Positions 6,416 to 6,685 of a stretch of DNA of 6,685 nt are shown in pieces (the stretch's first letter is position 1; each line of letters begins with the position of its first letter). The DNA is from Salinibacterium sp. (GTDB taxonomy: Bacteria > Actinomycetota > Actinomycetes > Actinomycetales > Microbacteriaceae), in contig SCSV01000192.1 of assembly GCA_004297555.1 (NCBI GenBank), positions 1 through 6,685 of the forward strand, read 5' to 3'. The notes beneath the pieces were generated by a model that had not been told where the DNA came from, searched no databases, and saw nothing but the letters and a program-made list of their open reading frames with translations. A program made the translations under genes and the position numbers.

Positions 6416-6685
6416 GTGATCAAGTCCTTCCGACACAAGGGCTTGCGATTGCTGTTCGAGACGGGCAGCGCGGCGGGCGTACAGCCGAATCATGCGAAGC
6501 GGTTGCGCATACAGTTCGCGGTGCTCGACTCGGCGCGAACGATCGACGACATTAAGATTCCCGTGTTTCGACTGCACCCTCTGAAGGGCGGAATGGATGG
6601 CCGCTGGTCGATCACGGTGGATGGCAACTGGAGGGTGACGTTCGAGTTTCGTGACGGGAACGCGTACGTCCTGGATTACGAGGAC
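6416..6685 (+). CDS. higB: HigB-type toxin, RelE/ParE superfamily (3' partial)
   Basis: HigB toxins bind the ribosome and cut mRNA during translation; they are held inactive by the HigA antitoxin encoded directly downstream. Ninety codons are visible and no stop is reached. The product opens with VIKSFRHKGLRLLFETG and contains FRLHPLKGGMDGRWSI (51-66) and GNWRVTFEF (70-78), ending in LDYED. Against the well-studied Proteus HigB (92 residues, ending YEDYH, recalled from memory), Lys57 and Arg73 match the active-site residues by number and Asp90 is the last residue seen; the final Tyr91 should lie just past the window. GTG 6416 is the start because it gives the family N-terminus and fits the -10 spacing. 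Codons such as ATA and GTA are less GC-rich than in the operon, compatible with transfer. The higA gene should follow, but this cannot be seen. Confidence 0.9.
   Translation, partial: MIKSFRHKGLRLLFETGSAAGVQPNHAKRLRIQFAVLDSARTIDDIKIPVFRLHPLKGGMDGRWSITVDGNWRVTFEFRDGNAYVLDYED

Noticed and set aside
6365..6577. Open frame of 70 codons on the - strand
   Set aside because: Antisense to the higB gene and its promoter; no family resemblance.

Overview
The window is an ordinary stretch of chromosome from a high-GC actinobacterium, most likely of the family Microbacteriaceae. This is inferred from the strongly GC-rich third codon positions, the use of GTG and TTG starts, the long acidic N-terminal extension on Der, and the gene order scpB - rluB-type - tyrA - cmk - der. 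The genus cannot be named from the sequence alone.

Positions 1-4560 (+ strand) hold five tightly packed genes that read as one operon: the 3' part of scpB (chromosome condensation), a 23S rRNA pseudouridine synthase of the RluB/RsuA family, prephenate dehydrogenase (tyrosine synthesis), cytidylate kinase, and the two-domain ribosome-assembly GTPase Der. Neighbouring genes overlap by 14, 8 and 4 bp, or are 10 bp apart with the ribosome binding site touching the previous stop codon. Translation is therefore probably coupled along the whole unit. The cluster joins chromosome segregation, rRNA modification, ribosome assembly and nucleotide/amino-acid supply, and it is a familiar actinobacterial arrangement.

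Positions 4592-6073 (- strand) hold a convergent gene for a 14-helix drug-efflux transporter (MFS, DHA2 family). Only 31 bp separate it from der. Its true start is at 6073; a longer reading frame runs back across a tRNA gene and should not be used. The 131 bp between it and the tRNA gene hold a small GC hairpin and a possible weak tRNA promoter.

Positions 6205-6278 (+) encode tRNA-Pro(GGG), followed by a strong 19-bp hairpin with one bulge. After a 137-bp gap with two small inverted repeats and an extended -10 promoter, a HigB-type toxin gene starts at GTG 6416 and runs off the window about two codons before its expected stop. The promoter lies so close to the GTG that the mRNA is probably leaderless. 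The HigA antitoxin gene is expected just outside the window.

No undescribed system is evident. The points most worth a second look are the leaderless, palindrome-flanked higB promoter beside a tRNA gene, and a frame-independent excess of the hexamer GGATGC/GCATCC through the operon. No gene-free stretch exceeds 300 bp, and no CRISPR array, insertion sequence or origin was seen.
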